This document shows, piece by piece, positions 17,647 to 27,689 of a stretch of DNA of 64,000 nucleotides. Numbering within the stretch: the first letter of the stretch is position 1; each line of letters begins with the position of its first letter. The DNA is taken from contig JACKGR010000001.1 of the NCBI GenBank assembly GCA_020631895.1, forward strand, positions 62,001-126,000, written 5' to 3'. The position numbers were made by a program, and so were the translations under genes. A model generated the notes under the pieces. That model saw only the letters and a list, made by a program, of their open reading frames with translations. It was not told the DNA's origin and did no database searches. This stretch comes from Candidatus Nomurabacteria bacterium. GTDB taxonomy: Bacteria > Patescibacteriota > Saccharimonadia > Saccharimonadales > UBA7683.

Positions 17647-18968
17647 AGTGCGTCGCTTTTAGTGCTCATATTGAACTTTTCGACAATCAGAGGTGGCATT
17701 TTTGTAAGTTTAAAGTAGTCACCAAATTCCCTTGCTAGTGTCTTCTCACTTTTTCCGATAGTTTTAATATTCTTTAGCATATCGATTGGGCTCATGTTGA
17801 ATCTAAAGTTATTAACGGCACCGACAACTTCGCCGTCTTTTATCAAAAATACTCCGTCACGAGTTAGGCCGGTCAGCAGTAATTTCTGTGGATCTACTTC
17901 ACGAATGTACCAAAAACAAGTTATCAGTAGTCCATCTTTAACATCTGATATTAGTTCTAGTGTAGGTTTGCCTTCACTACTAAATATAAGATTCTCACTG
18001 AAGTATGTCGGTTGACGATTAGACTTTTTGGCATAGTATCTAGGTGAGAATAGCCCTGCAACTTTACCGTCGAGTATCCAGTTGTTCTTGCTAATAGTAG
18101 CTCCATTATCAAATACTGATTCATGGCTACTTGAAGCTACCGCAGATACAAAATTAGTACACTCTAAACCTTGTTCTTTAGGATCACTATAAATAGAAAC
18201 ATTTTTATCAAAGGCTTGAACATTCTCTAGTTTAGAAAAAACCGTTCTACCCTCATCGGCATCACGAGCAGCAGATTCCCAGTATGCATATACAAGAAGA
18301 TCTGTTACCGCCGAGGGTTCAAGTAGTACTGTGTAGTCACCTGGCTCAAGATCAATCTTCTGTTCTGACCATTTAACTTTTTGCAGAAGTTTATCGAACA
18401 TCAATTCAATTTTCTGCTCCTCCCATGATGTTATAGATTGACCATCCCAAACTGAGGTTTGTCTATCTTGAGATTTAACATTAAGCTCAATCTGCCCAAC
18501 TCTGCTGTTAAATGACTTATGAACACCTGATGAGTTAATCATTTCAATTGAAGTCGATCTCAGCTCTGCATATCCAAATAAATCTAGATTTTTATCTTTT
18601 GCATGTTTAAAAATTTTTCCTAGGGAGGTAACAACCGGTGAGATATCAGTACTCGGTAGTTTTTTGTCGTCTATGGATTTTTGACTTTCGATCAAGTCGG
18701 TATAATCCTCGGCCGGAGGATTTTGCCTTGCTAACTTCTCACTTGAGAGAACGAGGGCCTTGATATCAAGGTCTTCAGTAAGGCTGGCTGCAACAGTTCC
18801 AACAGATTTGTTAATGACTGAGATTATTACGATATCGTCATCTTGAGATAAACCGTTTGTAGTTGCGCTACTATTTGCCCATCTAATATTTTCAGTATAA
18901 GTACGATATGTAGTAATAATGCAATGGTCTGCCTTTGATAATTTTATTGCCTCGTCTAAATTAATCAT
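17643..18968 (-). CDS. TldE/PmbA-like subunit of the TldD-TldE protease
   Basis: A 441-aa member of the TldD/PmbA family without the HExxxH zinc motif, as expected for the non-catalytic TldE partner. Family features are the GLSQDDD-like N-terminal part, the PGDYTVLLEPSAVTDLL segment and FSPRYYAKKSNRQPTYFSENL. ATG 18968 is preferred over 18998 because AGGAG lies 8 nt upstream and it overlaps the tldD stop by 8 nt (ATGATTAA). In other bacteria the TldD-TldE heterodimer degrades unfolded peptides; the native substrate here is unknown. Confidence 0.85.
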   Translation of the reverse strand: MINLDEAIKLSKADHCIITTYRTYTENIRWANSSATTNGLSQDDDIVIISVINKSVGTVAASLTEDLDIKALVLSSEKLARQNPPAEDYTDLIESQKSIDDKKLPSTDISPVVTSLGKIFKHAKDKNLDLFGYAELRSTSIEMINSSGVHKSFNSRVGQIELNVKSQDRQTSVWDGQSITSWEEQKIELMFDKLLQKVKWSEQKIDLEPGDYTVLLEPSAVTDLLVYAYWESAARDADEGRTVFSKLENVQAFDKNVSIYSDPKEQGLECTNFVSAVASSSHESVFDNGATISKNNWILDGKVAGLFSPRYYAKKSNRQPTYFSENLIFSSEGKPTLELISDVKDGLLITCFWYIREVDPQKLLLTGLTRDGVFLIKDGEVVGAVNNFRFNMSPIDMLKNIKTIGKSEKTLAREFGDYFKLTKMPPLIVEKFNMSTKSDAL

Positions 18969-20457
18969 TGCTAGACTCCTGGTTTGTATTAAGAACATTC
19001 ACATTCTTAAATAGTGCAGTAGGGCAACCATGGCTAACTGGTGCTATTTGACCCGGCTGTCCTTTACCGCAGTTAAATGCACCTCCAAGAACGTATGTAG
19101 ATTTATCGCCAATTCCGGCTAAACTGTTCCAGAAATCTAAAGTATTACCCTGGTAAGCCACATTATTAATTTGACCATCTAATTTACCATTTGTTATCTT
19201 ATAAAATCTTTGGCCTGTAAACTGAAAATTGAATCTTTGCATATCAATGCTCCAACTTTTGTCGCCCAGTATGTATATTCCATTCTCAACTTTAGAGATT
19301 AAATCATCTGTCGAGCACTTTTCATTACCTGCTTTCAAACTCACATTAGGCATCCTTTGAATCGGAATATGCGAGAATGAATCCGCATAAGCACAGCCAT
19401 TTGATCTAACGCCTCTATCAGCGGCCATTTGTCGGTTTAGCTGGTAATCTACAAGCACGCCATCTTTGATTATATCCCACTGCTGAGCTTTGACACCCTC
19501 GTCATCATATCCCACTGTAGACAAACCGTTTGGAGTGATTCTATCACCTGTTACATTAAGCAGTTTAGATCCGTACTGTAGTGAACCGCACTTGTCTGGA
19601 GTAGCAAAAGAAGTGCCTGCGTAGTTTGCCTCATAGCCAAGAGCACGGTCATACTCGGTTGCATGACCAATTGATTCATGTATTGTGAGCCATAGGTTAC
19701 TAGGATGAATTACTAAATCGTAAAGTCCTGGTTTGACTGATGGACTGTTTAACTTCTCTTTAATTAACTCTGGGAAACTGATAGATTCTGCCTCAAAGTC
19801 ATACCCACCTGGCAAATAGTACTCCCAGCCTCTCCCAACCGGCGGAGCTAGAGTACGCATATTTTCAAATGCGTTTGCTGCTTTGTCGTAGTGGGTAGCT
19901 GTCATCTGACCTTGAGATCGTACTCTTGTTTGAGTGATGAACGATCCTGTTGTGTTTGCAAAAATAGTTTTTTCTTCGACTTGCTTCAGGTCAAAGTCGG
20001 TAAAAGTAATGAATTTATCCTTCAAGCTCAAATTACTAATGTGTTTTAGCCTGTCGATCTTCTCAGTTAAAGGAACCTCAAAAGGGTTGACCTCAAATTC
20101 TGATACAAAGTTGTCGTTATAGGATGGTTCATCGGCTATATGCACTGGATCTTTATTTAATATCTTTGTTAGTTTCGCCATATTTATAGCGTCTTCTACG
20201 CAACGTTTAAGATCGTCTAGTCTAAAGCTATTTGTGGCACAAAAACCCCACGATTCATCAAATATTAGTCGAATGTTACAGCCATCTGAGTTTGAATCTA
20301 ATACTCGCTCAACAGACAGATTTTTTAGAGTAATTGATTGATTATTGAGTTCCATTGACCGGAACTCCGAATAACTAGCGCCTTGTGACTCAGCGTATGA
20401 CAAGATAGTTTGGATTGTTGATTTACTAATCTTCTGGGTAGAAAGTGTTTTAGGCAT
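18961..20457 (-). CDS. tldD: TldD-like zinc metalloprotease
   Basis: The 498-aa catalytic subunit. The zinc motif HESIGHATE is at about residues 260-268, with the conserved downstream YDDEGVKAQ region and GGAFNCGKGQPGQIAPVSHGCP near the end. The heterodimer with TldE encloses a central cavity where peptides are cut. Start choice: on the minus strand a TTGCTT-17 bp-TAATAA promoter ends 7 nt before ATG 20457, whereas the more upstream ATG lies within the promoter. The promoter is divergent from that of nusA. Confidence 0.9.
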   Translation of the reverse strand: MPKTLSTQKISKSTIQTILSYAESQGASYSEFRSMELNNQSITLKNLSVERVLDSNSDGCNIRLIFDESWGFCATNSFRLDDLKRCVEDAINMAKLTKILNKDPVHIADEPSYNDNFVSEFEVNPFEVPLTEKIDRLKHISNLSLKDKFITFTDFDLKQVEEKTIFANTTGSFITQTRVRSQGQMTATHYDKAANAFENMRTLAPPVGRGWEYYLPGGYDFEAESISFPELIKEKLNSPSVKPGLYDLVIHPSNLWLTIHESIGHATEYDRALGYEANYAGTSFATPDKCGSLQYGSKLLNVTGDRITPNGLSTVGYDDEGVKAQQWDIIKDGVLVDYQLNRQMAADRGVRSNGCAYADSFSHIPIQRMPNVSLKAGNEKCSTDDLISKVENGIYILGDKSWSIDMQRFNFQFTGQRFYKITNGKLDGQINNVAYQGNTLDFWNSLAGIGDKSTYVLGGAFNCGKGQPGQIAPVSHGCPTALFKNVNVLNTNQESSND

Positions 20458-20464
20458 GGTTCTA

Positions 20465-20493
20465 TTATTAGACACAAACATGATTTTAAGCAA
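20465..20493 (-). promoter_or_regulatory. Promoter of tldD-tldE
   Basis: On the minus strand TTGCTT (20493-20488), a 17-bp spacer and TAATAA (20470-20465). ATG 20457 follows after 7 nt. Confidence 0.6.
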
Positions 20494-20509
20494 ATGCTAA
20501 GCAGATAAA

Positions 20510-20538
20510 TTGACATTTGCGGTAAATAGCGATACTAT
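20510..20538 (+). promoter_or_regulatory. Promoter of nusA
   Basis: Perfect TTGACA (20510-20515), a 17-bp spacer and TACTAT (20533-20538). The transcript should start near 20545, giving a leader of about 90 nt. Confidence 0.7.
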
Positions 20539-20549
20539 TGAGTAGTAAT

Positions 20550-20573
20550 CCGGCCAACAGGTCGGAATTTTTT
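20550..20573 (+). terminator. Terminator-like hairpin at the start of the nusA leader
   Basis: CCGGCC-aaca-GGTCGG stem (one G-U) followed by AATTTTTT. It would form within the first 30 nt of the nusA mRNA. It is either an attenuator or a 5'-end stabiliser; no competing structure was found. Confidence 0.5.
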
Positions 20574-20636
20574 ATAAGACTTTAGATTTACAATAAAGAA
20601 CATACAAACAATCAAATAACTGAAAGGCAAAATATT

Positions 20637-21911
20637 ATGGAACTAGAGATTAAACAACTAGTTATGGCAATTAAACAGATTGCAGAAGAGAAGAACTTAC
20701 CTGAGGATGTGGTTCACGAGGCTGTAGAGCAAGCTTTAGCGGCTGCATACCGAAAAGATTTTGGAGAACGTGATCAAAATGTCTCGGTTCAATTAAACTC
20801 AAATACTGGTGAAATGACAGCAATTACCAGCTACGATGTAGTTGAGGATGATGAAGTTGAAAACGATGCCCAGCAATTGACAGTTGAGCAAGCCAAAAAA
20901 TTTAAAAAGGATGCTAAAGTCGGCGATGTTATAACTGAGACTGCAAAGCCAACTACTTTTGGTCGAGTAGCAGCACAAACTGCCAAGCAAGTGATTCTAC
21001 AAAGAATCAGAGAGGCCGAACGCGAGATTATCTTGGGCGAATACGAGGATAAAATCGGTACAGTTTTGGTTGGAACAGTCCAACGAGTTGAGCCACGACT
21101 TGTCAGAGTTGATCTTGGAAAAGCTGTCGGGATTCTGCCTGCAAGCGAGCAGATTCAGGGCGAGTATTACGGTGTCGGCTCTAGGATTAAGGTCTTCTTG
21201 AAAGACGTAGAGCGCGGTAATCGTGGTCCTCAACTAATACTATCTCGTGCAAACGAAGAATTTATCGAGTATCTATTTAGGCAAGAAGTTCCAGAGATGG
21301 AAAGCGGTGCGGTTGAAATCAAAGGAATTGCTAGACAGTCTGGTCTTAGAACAAAAATCGCAGTTGCTTCAACTGTGCCTGGAGTAGATCCTGTCGGAAC
21401 CTTTGTCGGTGGCCATGGAACTCGAGTCCAATCGGTAATGAATGAAATTGGTGATCAAGAAAAAATCGACATTATTACGTATGCCGAAGACTCTCAAAGT
21501 TATATCAAAAACGCATTGTCGCCAACAGAAGTTATTAGGGTAGAGATAGACGAGGCTAATAAGAGGGCTCGAGTTATTGTTGATCAAAGTCAACTATCGA
21601 TTGCAATTGGTAAAGCTGGCCAAAACGTTAGGCTTGCAAGTAAGCTAACTGGGTATGAGTTGGATATTGAATCCGCAGAGGGACGAGACAAGGCAGCTAC
21701 AGAACCTTCTGAAAAAGATGAGGTAGAGGCTATCGTGAAACCTGTCGAGCCAGTAGAAGCCTCGACACCTACTCAAGAGCCTGCACCTAGACAAGAAGTA
21801 AAAACAGAAGTTGACGAAAAGCCTGTTGTAAAAAGCAAACCGTCTAAGCCAAAGCGACGTGATGATATTGAAGCTGGACTACTCGACGCTATCGATTCTC
21901 ACGGAGAATAG
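20637..21911 (+). CDS. nusA: Transcription elongation/termination factor NusA
   Basis: A 424-aa protein that binds RNA polymerase and modulates pausing, termination and antitermination. The N-terminal domain (1-125, DVVHEAVEQALAAAYRKDFG) is followed by an S1 domain (GTVLVGTVQRVEPRLVRVDLG) and two KH domains (the second with IGKAGQNVRLASKLTGYELDI). A charged Pro/Glu/Lys tail of about 70 residues replaces the acidic repeats found in some NusA proteins. The start has SD GAAAGG. The gene stands alone here; the usual rimP-nusA-infB neighbours are absent. Confidence 0.95.
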   Translation: MELEIKQLVMAIKQIAEEKNLPEDVVHEAVEQALAAAYRKDFGERDQNVSVQLNSNTGEMTAITSYDVVEDDEVENDAQQLTVEQAKKFKKDAKVGDVITETAKPTTFGRVAAQTAKQVILQRIREAEREIILGEYEDKIGTVLVGTVQRVEPRLVRVDLGKAVGILPASEQIQGEYYGVGSRIKVFLKDVERGNRGPQLILSRANEEFIEYLFRQEVPEMESGAVEIKGIARQSGLRTKIAVASTVPGVDPVGTFVGGHGTRVQSVMNEIGDQEKIDIITYAEDSQSYIKNALSPTEVIRVEIDEANKRARVIVDQSQLSIAIGKAGQNVRLASKLTGYELDIESAEGRDKAATEPSEKDEVEAIVKPVEPVEASTPTQEPAPRQEVKTEVDEKPVVKSKPSKPKRRDDIEAGLLDAIDSHGE

Positions 21912-21931
21912 ATCTGTTTGAAATGTTGTAT

Positions 21932-21958
21932 TTAGCACTCTTGACTCGCGAGTGCTAA
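21932..21958 (+). promoter_or_regulatory. CIRCE operator of clpC (HrcA-binding site)
   Basis: TTAGCACTC - 9 nt - GAGTGCTAA, a perfect CIRCE inverted repeat. The 9-nt spacer starts with TTGACT, the -35 box of the clpC promoter, so bound HrcA would block RNA polymerase directly. Confidence 0.92.
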
Positions 21959-21968
21959 ATGCTACAAT
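21941..21968 (+). promoter_or_regulatory. Promoter of clpC
   Basis: TTGACT (21941-21946), a 16-bp spacer and TGC-TACAAT (-10 at 21963-21968). ATG follows 6 nt later, so the message is leaderless. It overlaps the CIRCE element. Confidence 0.75.
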
Positions 21969-21974
21969 TGGATT

Positions 21975-24476
21975 ATGAACTCTAGTAATGATTTTAAAGA
22001 ATTCTTAGACCGCCTGACAGAAAATGCCCGGCTCAGTCTGCAGCACGCCGATGCAATATCTCGCAGCTCCGGCAACTCCTATGTAGGTACCGAGCACATA
22101 CTTTTAGGAGTTCTTAGTCAGAAAAACTCAATCGGCTCAAAAATACTTGATTCATCTGGAGTTACACTCGAACGTGCCAGAAAACTACTCAAAGTGGATG
22201 CTAAAGTCGGAGCAACGCCAATTGTTGGCAAAGGGCTTAGTGAAGCGGCCAAGTTGACATTAAGAACTAGCTGGGAGATCGCCAAAGAATTTAATCAAGA
22301 TTACTGTGGAACTGAACACATGCTTTATAGTATTCTCCTTCAGAAGAATACACGGGCTAACGCTTTACTAAGAGATATGAATATAAATGTAGATGCATTA
22401 ACAGCTGAGCTCGAAGCCTCCTTAAATCAGCAGAGATTTGAGTACGGTGATACTGCTACCGAAGCTGGACGAAGGGAGCAAAAAAAGAAGAGCGCTTTAG
22501 AATTTTTTGGTACCGATCTGACAAAAGAGGCTCGTGCAGGCCGAGTAGACCCAGTGATTGGTCGAGCAAAAGAGCTACAGAGAGTAATCACTATTCTCTC
22601 ACGTCGAACTAAGAATAATCCGATATTGATTGGTGAACCAGGCGTAGGTAAAACAGCTCTTGTTGAGGGTCTAGCTCAAAGAATTGCTGATGAAAATGTA
22701 CCAGAAAGTCTCCTTGATAAGCGAGTAATTATGATTGATCTTGTTGGAATGATTGCGGGCACAAAGTATCGGGGAGAGTTTGAAGAACGCCTCAAGGCTG
22801 TCATGTCAGATATAGCAAAAGACAAGAACGTGATTGTATTTATAGATGAAATTCATTTAATAGTTGGCGCCGGTTCAGCCGAGGGAGCAATGGACGCAGG
22901 AAATATCCTTAAGCCAGTTCTAGCGCGCGGCACAATGCGACTAATTGGAGCTACCACAATAGATGAATATCAAAAAAGTATCGAAAAAGATGCGGCATTA
23001 AATCGTAGATTTCAGACAGTTGAGATTCTACCCCCAAGCATCGAGGAGACAGTCGAAATTCTTATGGGATTAAAGCAGAAGTACGAGGAGCATCATAATG
23101 TCAGCGTAGACGCAGATTTAATTAAGAAGACGGTTCAGTTATCTGATAGGTATATGTCAGAGCGATTCATGCCTGACAAGGCACTCGATCTACTAGATGA
23201 GACGGCGGCTTTCAGGCGGGTAGAGAAGGATTCTATACCAGAGTTTCAGCGTGGTTTAATGAGAGAGATTAAGATTGTTAAGTCTCAGATGGATGATGCA
23301 GTTAAAAGGGAGGATTATGAGTCCGCGGCTAAACTGAAAACCAGAGTTGCTGATCTAGAGCGAGTGCTTGAGGCCGAACGTTCAAAAACTCAGCCTGCAA
23401 TTGCACTTAGCGAGAGCGACCTAGCTAGAACTGTCAGCGTAATAACTGGTATCCCGGCTCAAAAAATTCTAAAGGAAGAGGCCTCGTATCTGCTATCGCT
23501 TGAGAAGACTCTCTCTAAAAGTGTAGTTGGTCAAAAGGAGGCTATCTCAGCAGTTGCAAAGAGCATTAGACGTAATCGATCGGGAATAAGTGATAGACGT
23601 CGCCCAATCGGATCTTTTGTTTTTCTGGGTCCATCTGGTGTTGGTAAAACTGAGCTAGCCCGGACCTTGGCTAGAGAGCTATATGATAGAGATGACTCAA
23701 TGATAAAAATTGACATGAGCGAATTTGCCGAGCGTCACACTGCGGCTAGACTTGTTGGTGCACCAGCTGGTTATATTGGTTATGAAGAAGGCGGCCAACT
23801 AACTGATAAAGTCCGTCGAAATCCATACAGCTTAATTCTTCTTGATGAGATTGAAAAAGCTCATCCTGATATATTTAACATGTTGCTACAAATTTTAGAG
23901 GACGGTACCTTAACGGATGCAAAAGGACGGGTAGTAGATTTTACTAACACTGTAATAATCATGACCGGAAATGTTGGAGCTGAGCAGCTACAGCGGGAGT
24001 CAACGCTAGGATTCAGAGCCCAAAACAAATCAGAACTAGATGATCTTGAGGAGCTTCATAATGACAACAAAGACCGGGTTCTAGATGAGCTGAAGACAAT
24101 AATGCGCCCAGAGTTAATTAATAGAATTGATAAAGTTATTGTATTCAGGGCCTTAACGACTAGAGAGGCAGCTAAAGTATTAGACCTACAGCTATCGGAG
24201 TTAAATGTCAGGCTAAATAATGAGCATGCAATATCTGTTGTTCTTACCACTCGCGCTAAACGGCACCTGTTAAATATTGGCTATAAACCTCAGACTGGCG
24301 TTAGAACACTAAGGAGAGCTATCCAGGATGAGATAGAAGACGTTGTTGCTGAAGCGATACTTAGGGGTACTTATAAACATGGTCAGGCGATTACCGTAGA
24401 TGTCAATAAAAAAGAGCTAATCTTTAAAATAGAAAAAGCAAATGTAGTTAAAGCTTCATCAAAAAAATCAAAATAG
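21975..24476 (+). CDS. clpC: ATP-dependent Clp protease ATPase subunit ClpC
   Basis: An 833-aa double-ring AAA+ unfoldase that feeds ClpP. Layout: N-domain repeats ([20 protein letters not shown]), D1 with Walker [14 protein letters not shown] (about residue 218), a UVR-type middle segment ([20 protein letters not shown]), D2 with Walker [14 protein letters not shown] (about residue 555), and Walker [11 protein letters not shown]. The UVR segment and length point to ClpC rather than ClpB. The CIRCE operator indicates heat/protein-stress control by HrcA, shared with clpP at 41532. Confidence 0.93.
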   Translation: MNSSNDFKEFLDRLTENARLSLQHADAISRSSGNSYVGTEHILLGVLSQKNSIGSKILDSSGVTLERARKLLKVDAKVGATPIVGKGLSEAAKLTLRTSWEIAKEFNQDYCGTEHMLYSILLQKNTRANALLRDMNINVDALTAELEASLNQQRFEYGDTATEAGRREQKKKSALEFFGTDLTKEARAGRVDPVIGRAKELQRVITILSRRTKNNPILIGEPGVGKTALVEGLAQRIADENVPESLLDKRVIMIDLVGMIAGTKYRGEFEERLKAVMSDIAKDKNVIVFIDEIHLIVGAGSAEGAMDAGNILKPVLARGTMRLIGATTIDEYQKSIEKDAALNRRFQTVEILPPSIEETVEILMGLKQKYEEHHNVSVDADLIKKTVQLSDRYMSERFMPDKALDLLDETAAFRRVEKDSIPEFQRGLMREIKIVKSQMDDAVKREDYESAAKLKTRVADLERVLEAERSKTQPAIALSESDLARTVSVITGIPAQKILKEEASYLLSLEKTLSKSVVGQKEAISAVAKSIRRNRSGISDRRRPIGSFVFLGPSGVGKTELARTLARELYDRDDSMIKIDMSEFAERHTAARLVGAPAGYIGYEEGGQLTDKVRRNPYSLILLDEIEKAHPDIFNMLLQILEDGTLTDAKGRVVDFTNTVIIMTGNVGAEQLQRESTLGFRAQNKSELDDLEELHNDNKDRVLDELKTIMRPELINRIDKVIVFRALTTREAAKVLDLQLSELNVRLNNEHAISVVLTTRAKRHLLNIGYKPQTGVRTLRRAIQDEIEDVVAEAILRGTYKHGQAITVDVNKKELIFKIEKANVVKASSKKSK

Positions 24477-24501
24477 TTTCGTGCTAGTATTAATTTAGAC
24501 T

Positions 24502-25455
24502 ATGAAGAAAATTGCATTATCTACATCCATCGTACTGCTTGTACTAGGTATAGCAGCTGGTTATTTATATAGACAAAATGTCCGTGATCTTTATGTGGCT
24601 AATTTTGCAAGTCAACAAGCAGAGGCCGATATTTTAGCTAAACGGCTCGATCTGACATCTGAGGGTAAGTTTTTGTATAAAGCCAGCCAGCCAAAATTAC
24701 TCTCAGCAACAGATTTTAATAAGTCTTGCAAGACGGTTCAGAAAGAGCGTAGTATCGTGCTTGGTTGCTATACATATCAAAATATTTATGTATATAAGGT
24801 TGATGACTCCCGTTTAGACGGTGTCGAGGAGGTTACATCAGCTCATGAACTGCTTCACGCTGTGTATGACAGGATGTCACAATCAGAAAAGCAAGAATTA
24901 AATCGCCAATTAATTTTGGCGGCAGACTCAATAACTGATCAGCATTTTGTCGAGTTAGTTAGTGAGTACAGGAAGACTGAACCTGAGGAGCTTGAGAATG
25001 AGATCCATTCAATTTTAGGTACCGAGATTTCAGTTTTACCATCCAATCTAGAAGACCACTATCAAAAATATTTTAAAGATAGACAAAAAATTGTCGCTTT
25101 TTCCGATAGATATCAAGATGCATTTAAGCAAAATGAATCTAAAATAGAGGCTTTTGATATTCAGCTAGCGTCTTTAAAATCACAGATTGAGTCGACAAAT
25201 GCCGAACTTTCCAGGTTAGAGGTAACGTTGAGTAGTCGACAGAAAGAACTAAACAGGCTCAGAACAAATGATGTTCAAGCTTATAACGCACAGGTGGCGC
25301 TATTTAACTCTTTAGTAGCCGAGTATAACTCATTAATCGAGACTGCAAAGTCTTTAACAAATAAATATAACGACATAGTTGTTAGCAGAAATGCGATAGC
25401 TAAGAATCAGGCTGATTTAAGCCAACAACTCGACAGTAACTACCAGACTAGGTGA
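24502..25455 (+). CDS. Membrane-anchored protein with HELLH motif and coiled coil
   Basis: A 317-aa protein with an N-terminal membrane segment (residues 4-24) that may act as an uncleaved signal anchor. Residues 115-119 read HELLH, matching the HExxH zinc motif of metallopeptidases, and acidic residues downstream (ENEIHSILGTE, 165-175) could offer a third ligand. Residues 205-317 form a long predicted coiled coil. Two Cys (76, 89) might pair outside the membrane. No named family is recognised. The HExxH context (VTSAHELLHAVYDRM) is what a zincin helix should look like, but activity is inference. A -10-like TATTAA lies 8 nt before ATG. Confidence 0.6.
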   Translation: MKKIALSTSIVLLVLGIAAGYLYRQNVRDLYVANFASQQAEADILAKRLDLTSEGKFLYKASQPKLLSATDFNKSCKTVQKERSIVLGCYTYQNIYVYKVDDSRLDGVEEVTSAHELLHAVYDRMSQSEKQELNRQLILAADSITDQHFVELVSEYRKTEPEELENEIHSILGTEISVLPSNLEDHYQKYFKDRQKIVAFSDRYQDAFKQNESKIEAFDIQLASLKSQIESTNAELSRLEVTLSSRQKELNRLRTNDVQAYNAQVALFNSLVAEYNSLIETAKSLTNKYNDIVVSRNAIAKNQADLSQQLDSNYQTR

Positions 25456-25482
25456 TTCTGTAGTGATATACTTAGAGTATTA

Positions 25483-26826
25483 ATGGCTAAAAGTTCACTA
25501 AAATTTCTGTGCCAAGAGTGTGGTGCCACGACCAGTAAGTGGGCTGGGCGATGTAGTAGCTGTGGAGCCTGGAACAGCTTAGTAGAGCAGATTAACTTAT
25601 CAAAAGACCCGGCATTAGCAAGTGCAAGAGGTACTAAACTTACTGGGACAAAGATTGGCTCGATCCCCAAAAAACAAAGATCTGTAAGGCTACAAACTAA
25701 TGTAGTTGATGTAGATAATGTACTTGGCGGAGGATTTGTTGCTGGAAGTGTAAATTTAATTGCCGGCCAGCCAGGTATCGGAAAAAGCACGCTTTTAATG
25801 CAGCTCGCTGCGCAATTATCCGCTAAGCACAATGTTCTATATGTTTCTGGAGAAGAATCTCTAGAGCAAGTTAGTATGCGTGCAGAGCGAATCACGCCGT
25901 CTGATCAAAAAGTATTATTGGCAGGCTCAACTAGTAGTGATGACATTGCCGAAACAATTCTTAGCAAAGAGCACCAAGTCGTTATAGTTGATTCAATTCA
26001 AACTGTTTCTTGCCAATCAGTGAGCTCAGCGCCAGGCTCAATTAGTCAAATCACAAATAGTACTTATTTACTGACACAGGCGGCCAAACAAAGTGGGACA
26101 ACTTTAATCATTGTCGGGCATGTCACAAAAGAGGGTAGTATAGCAGGGCCAAAGTTACTTGAGCACCTCGTTGACGTCGTACTTAATCTCGAAGGAGATA
26201 GGTACGGAGGGTTCAAAGTTTTAAGAGCGGTTAAAAATCGTTTTGGTTCTACCTCAGAAGTTGGAATTTTCGACATGAGCGAAAAAGGCTTAATTCCGGT
26301 CGCAAATCCATCCGCAGTTCTCCTTGCCGAGAGACAAGTATCAGACGGCTCAGTGGTTCTAGCTGCCATGGAAGGTACTCGACCGATATTGGTTGAGGTA
26401 CAAGCACTTGTAAATCGGACGACTTTTGGCTATCCTAAGCGTGCTGCATCGGGTTTTGACATAAATAGGCTTAATCTACTCACTGCTGTGCTATCGCGTC
26501 GTACAAAGCTTGATTTAGGCGAATACGACATATATATAAATATAGTTGGTGGGATAAAAATATCTGAGCCCGCAGCAGATCTAGCCGTATGCATGGCGAT
26601 TGCATCAGCCGCTAAAGGTTTTAGCTTAAAAGATGATGCCGTTGTCTTTGGCGAAGTCGGACTATCAGGCGAAGTTAGACATGTGCCAAATGTTGAGCAG
26701 CGTATAAAAGAAGTCAAACAACTAGGATTTAAGGCGGCTATTGGTCCAAAATCTGATAAAAAATTGCCTCTGCTCCATTCTGTGGTTACTCTCAAAGATG
26801 CGCTCAACACATATTTATCAAAATAA
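25483..26826 (+). CDS. radA: DNA repair protein RadA (Sms)
   Basis: A 447-aa RecA-like, DnaB-type ATPase that helps process recombination intermediates. It has an N-terminal zinc finger with Cys10, 13, 24 and 27, Walker A GQPGIGKST (residues 95-103), the RadA-specific KNRFG motif (VKNRFGSTSEVGIF), and a C-terminal Lon-like domain (GGIKISEPAADLAVCMAIAS). All hallmarks are intact. TATACT lies 10 nt before ATG. Confidence 0.95.
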   Translation: MAKSSLKFLCQECGATTSKWAGRCSSCGAWNSLVEQINLSKDPALASARGTKLTGTKIGSIPKKQRSVRLQTNVVDVDNVLGGGFVAGSVNLIAGQPGIGKSTLLMQLAAQLSAKHNVLYVSGEESLEQVSMRAERITPSDQKVLLAGSTSSDDIAETILSKEHQVVIVDSIQTVSCQSVSSAPGSISQITNSTYLLTQAAKQSGTTLIIVGHVTKEGSIAGPKLLEHLVDVVLNLEGDRYGGFKVLRAVKNRFGSTSEVGIFDMSEKGLIPVANPSAVLLAERQVSDGSVVLAAMEGTRPILVEVQALVNRTTFGYPKRAASGFDINRLNLLTAVLSRRTKLDLGEYDIYINIVGGIKISEPAADLAVCMAIASAAKGFSLKDDAVVFGEVGLSGEVRHVPNVEQRIKEVKQLGFKAAIGPKSDKKLPLLHSVVTLKDALNTYLSK

Positions 26827-26849
26827 TCATTTAATAAAAAGGAACGAAA

Positions 26850-27677
26850 ATGTTGATAATTATATTAATTCTTAGTTCAGCAACATTAATGCTAAGCATT
26901 TACGATATCTTAAAAAATTCAAAACTTAAACTCAAACACAAGAATTCAGTACTACTTGATACTAGCGCGCTAATTGATGGACGTATCGTAGAGGTTGTGA
27001 AATCGGGTTTTGTGCCTTCACAACTTCTTGTACCGAGATTTGTTATTGCCGAGCTTCAGCTACTTGCTGACAAAGCTGATCATACAAAAAGAGAGCGAGC
27101 CAGATTTGGCTTGTCAGTTATTCAAGATCTTCAGGCTTCGAGAGACGCCGACATCGTAATAATCAGTGACGACATTGCTTCAGAATCAGGTGTTGACGAA
27201 AAACTGGTGAAACTTGCAAAAAAGCGCGGAGCTCTGCTGTTTACAACGGATTTTAATCTTCTAAAAGTGGCCGAGATTGAGGGGGTAAGAGTTTTAAATA
27301 TAAACGAACTATCACAAAACCTTCGACCAACCAGATTGCCTGGAGAACAGACAGAAATAAAAATCGTATCAAAGGGCCAGGAGAGGACCCAGGGCGTTGG
27401 ATATCTTGAGGACGGCAGTCTAGTAGTGGTTGAGAAGGCAGGCTCTATGATAGGTAAAACAGTCGCAGTTGAGTTTACAAGAAATTTGCAGACTACTGCT
27501 GGTAGAATGATGTTTGCTAAAACTCTAGATAGAAAATCGATAACGAATTCAGAAAATCATAAAGTCTCAAATAATAAATCTGAACAAAAATCACAGCCTA
27601 AGCATAGACAAACGGGATCTTTTAAAAGACCAAAAACTGCTGAAGATAAGCTTCTTGAAACTATAGCGTCTCAGTAG
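26850..27677 (+). CDS. PIN-TRAM domain protein (YacL-like)
   Basis: A 275-aa protein. A short N-terminal membrane segment (residues 2-18) is followed by a PIN domain starting with LLDTSALIDGRIVEVV; acidic residues in VIAELQ, IVIISDD and FTTDFNLLKVAE form the likely metal site of an RNase. A TRAM domain (GVGYLEDGSLVVVEKAG) follows, then a basic tail. It resembles Bacillus YacL but has one membrane helix instead of four. SD AAGGAA lies upstream. RNA cleavage is inferred from the family. Confidence 0.85.
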   Translation: MLIIILILSSATLMLSIYDILKNSKLKLKHKNSVLLDTSALIDGRIVEVVKSGFVPSQLLVPRFVIAELQLLADKADHTKRERARFGLSVIQDLQASRDADIVIISDDIASESGVDEKLVKLAKKRGALLFTTDFNLLKVAEIEGVRVLNINELSQNLRPTRLPGEQTEIKIVSKGQERTQGVGYLEDGSLVVVEKAGSMIGKTVAVEFTRNLQTTAGRMMFAKTLDRKSITNSENHKVSNNKSEQKSQPKHRQTGSFKRPKTAEDKLLETIASQ

Positions 27678-27689
27678 TGGTGCAATTAA

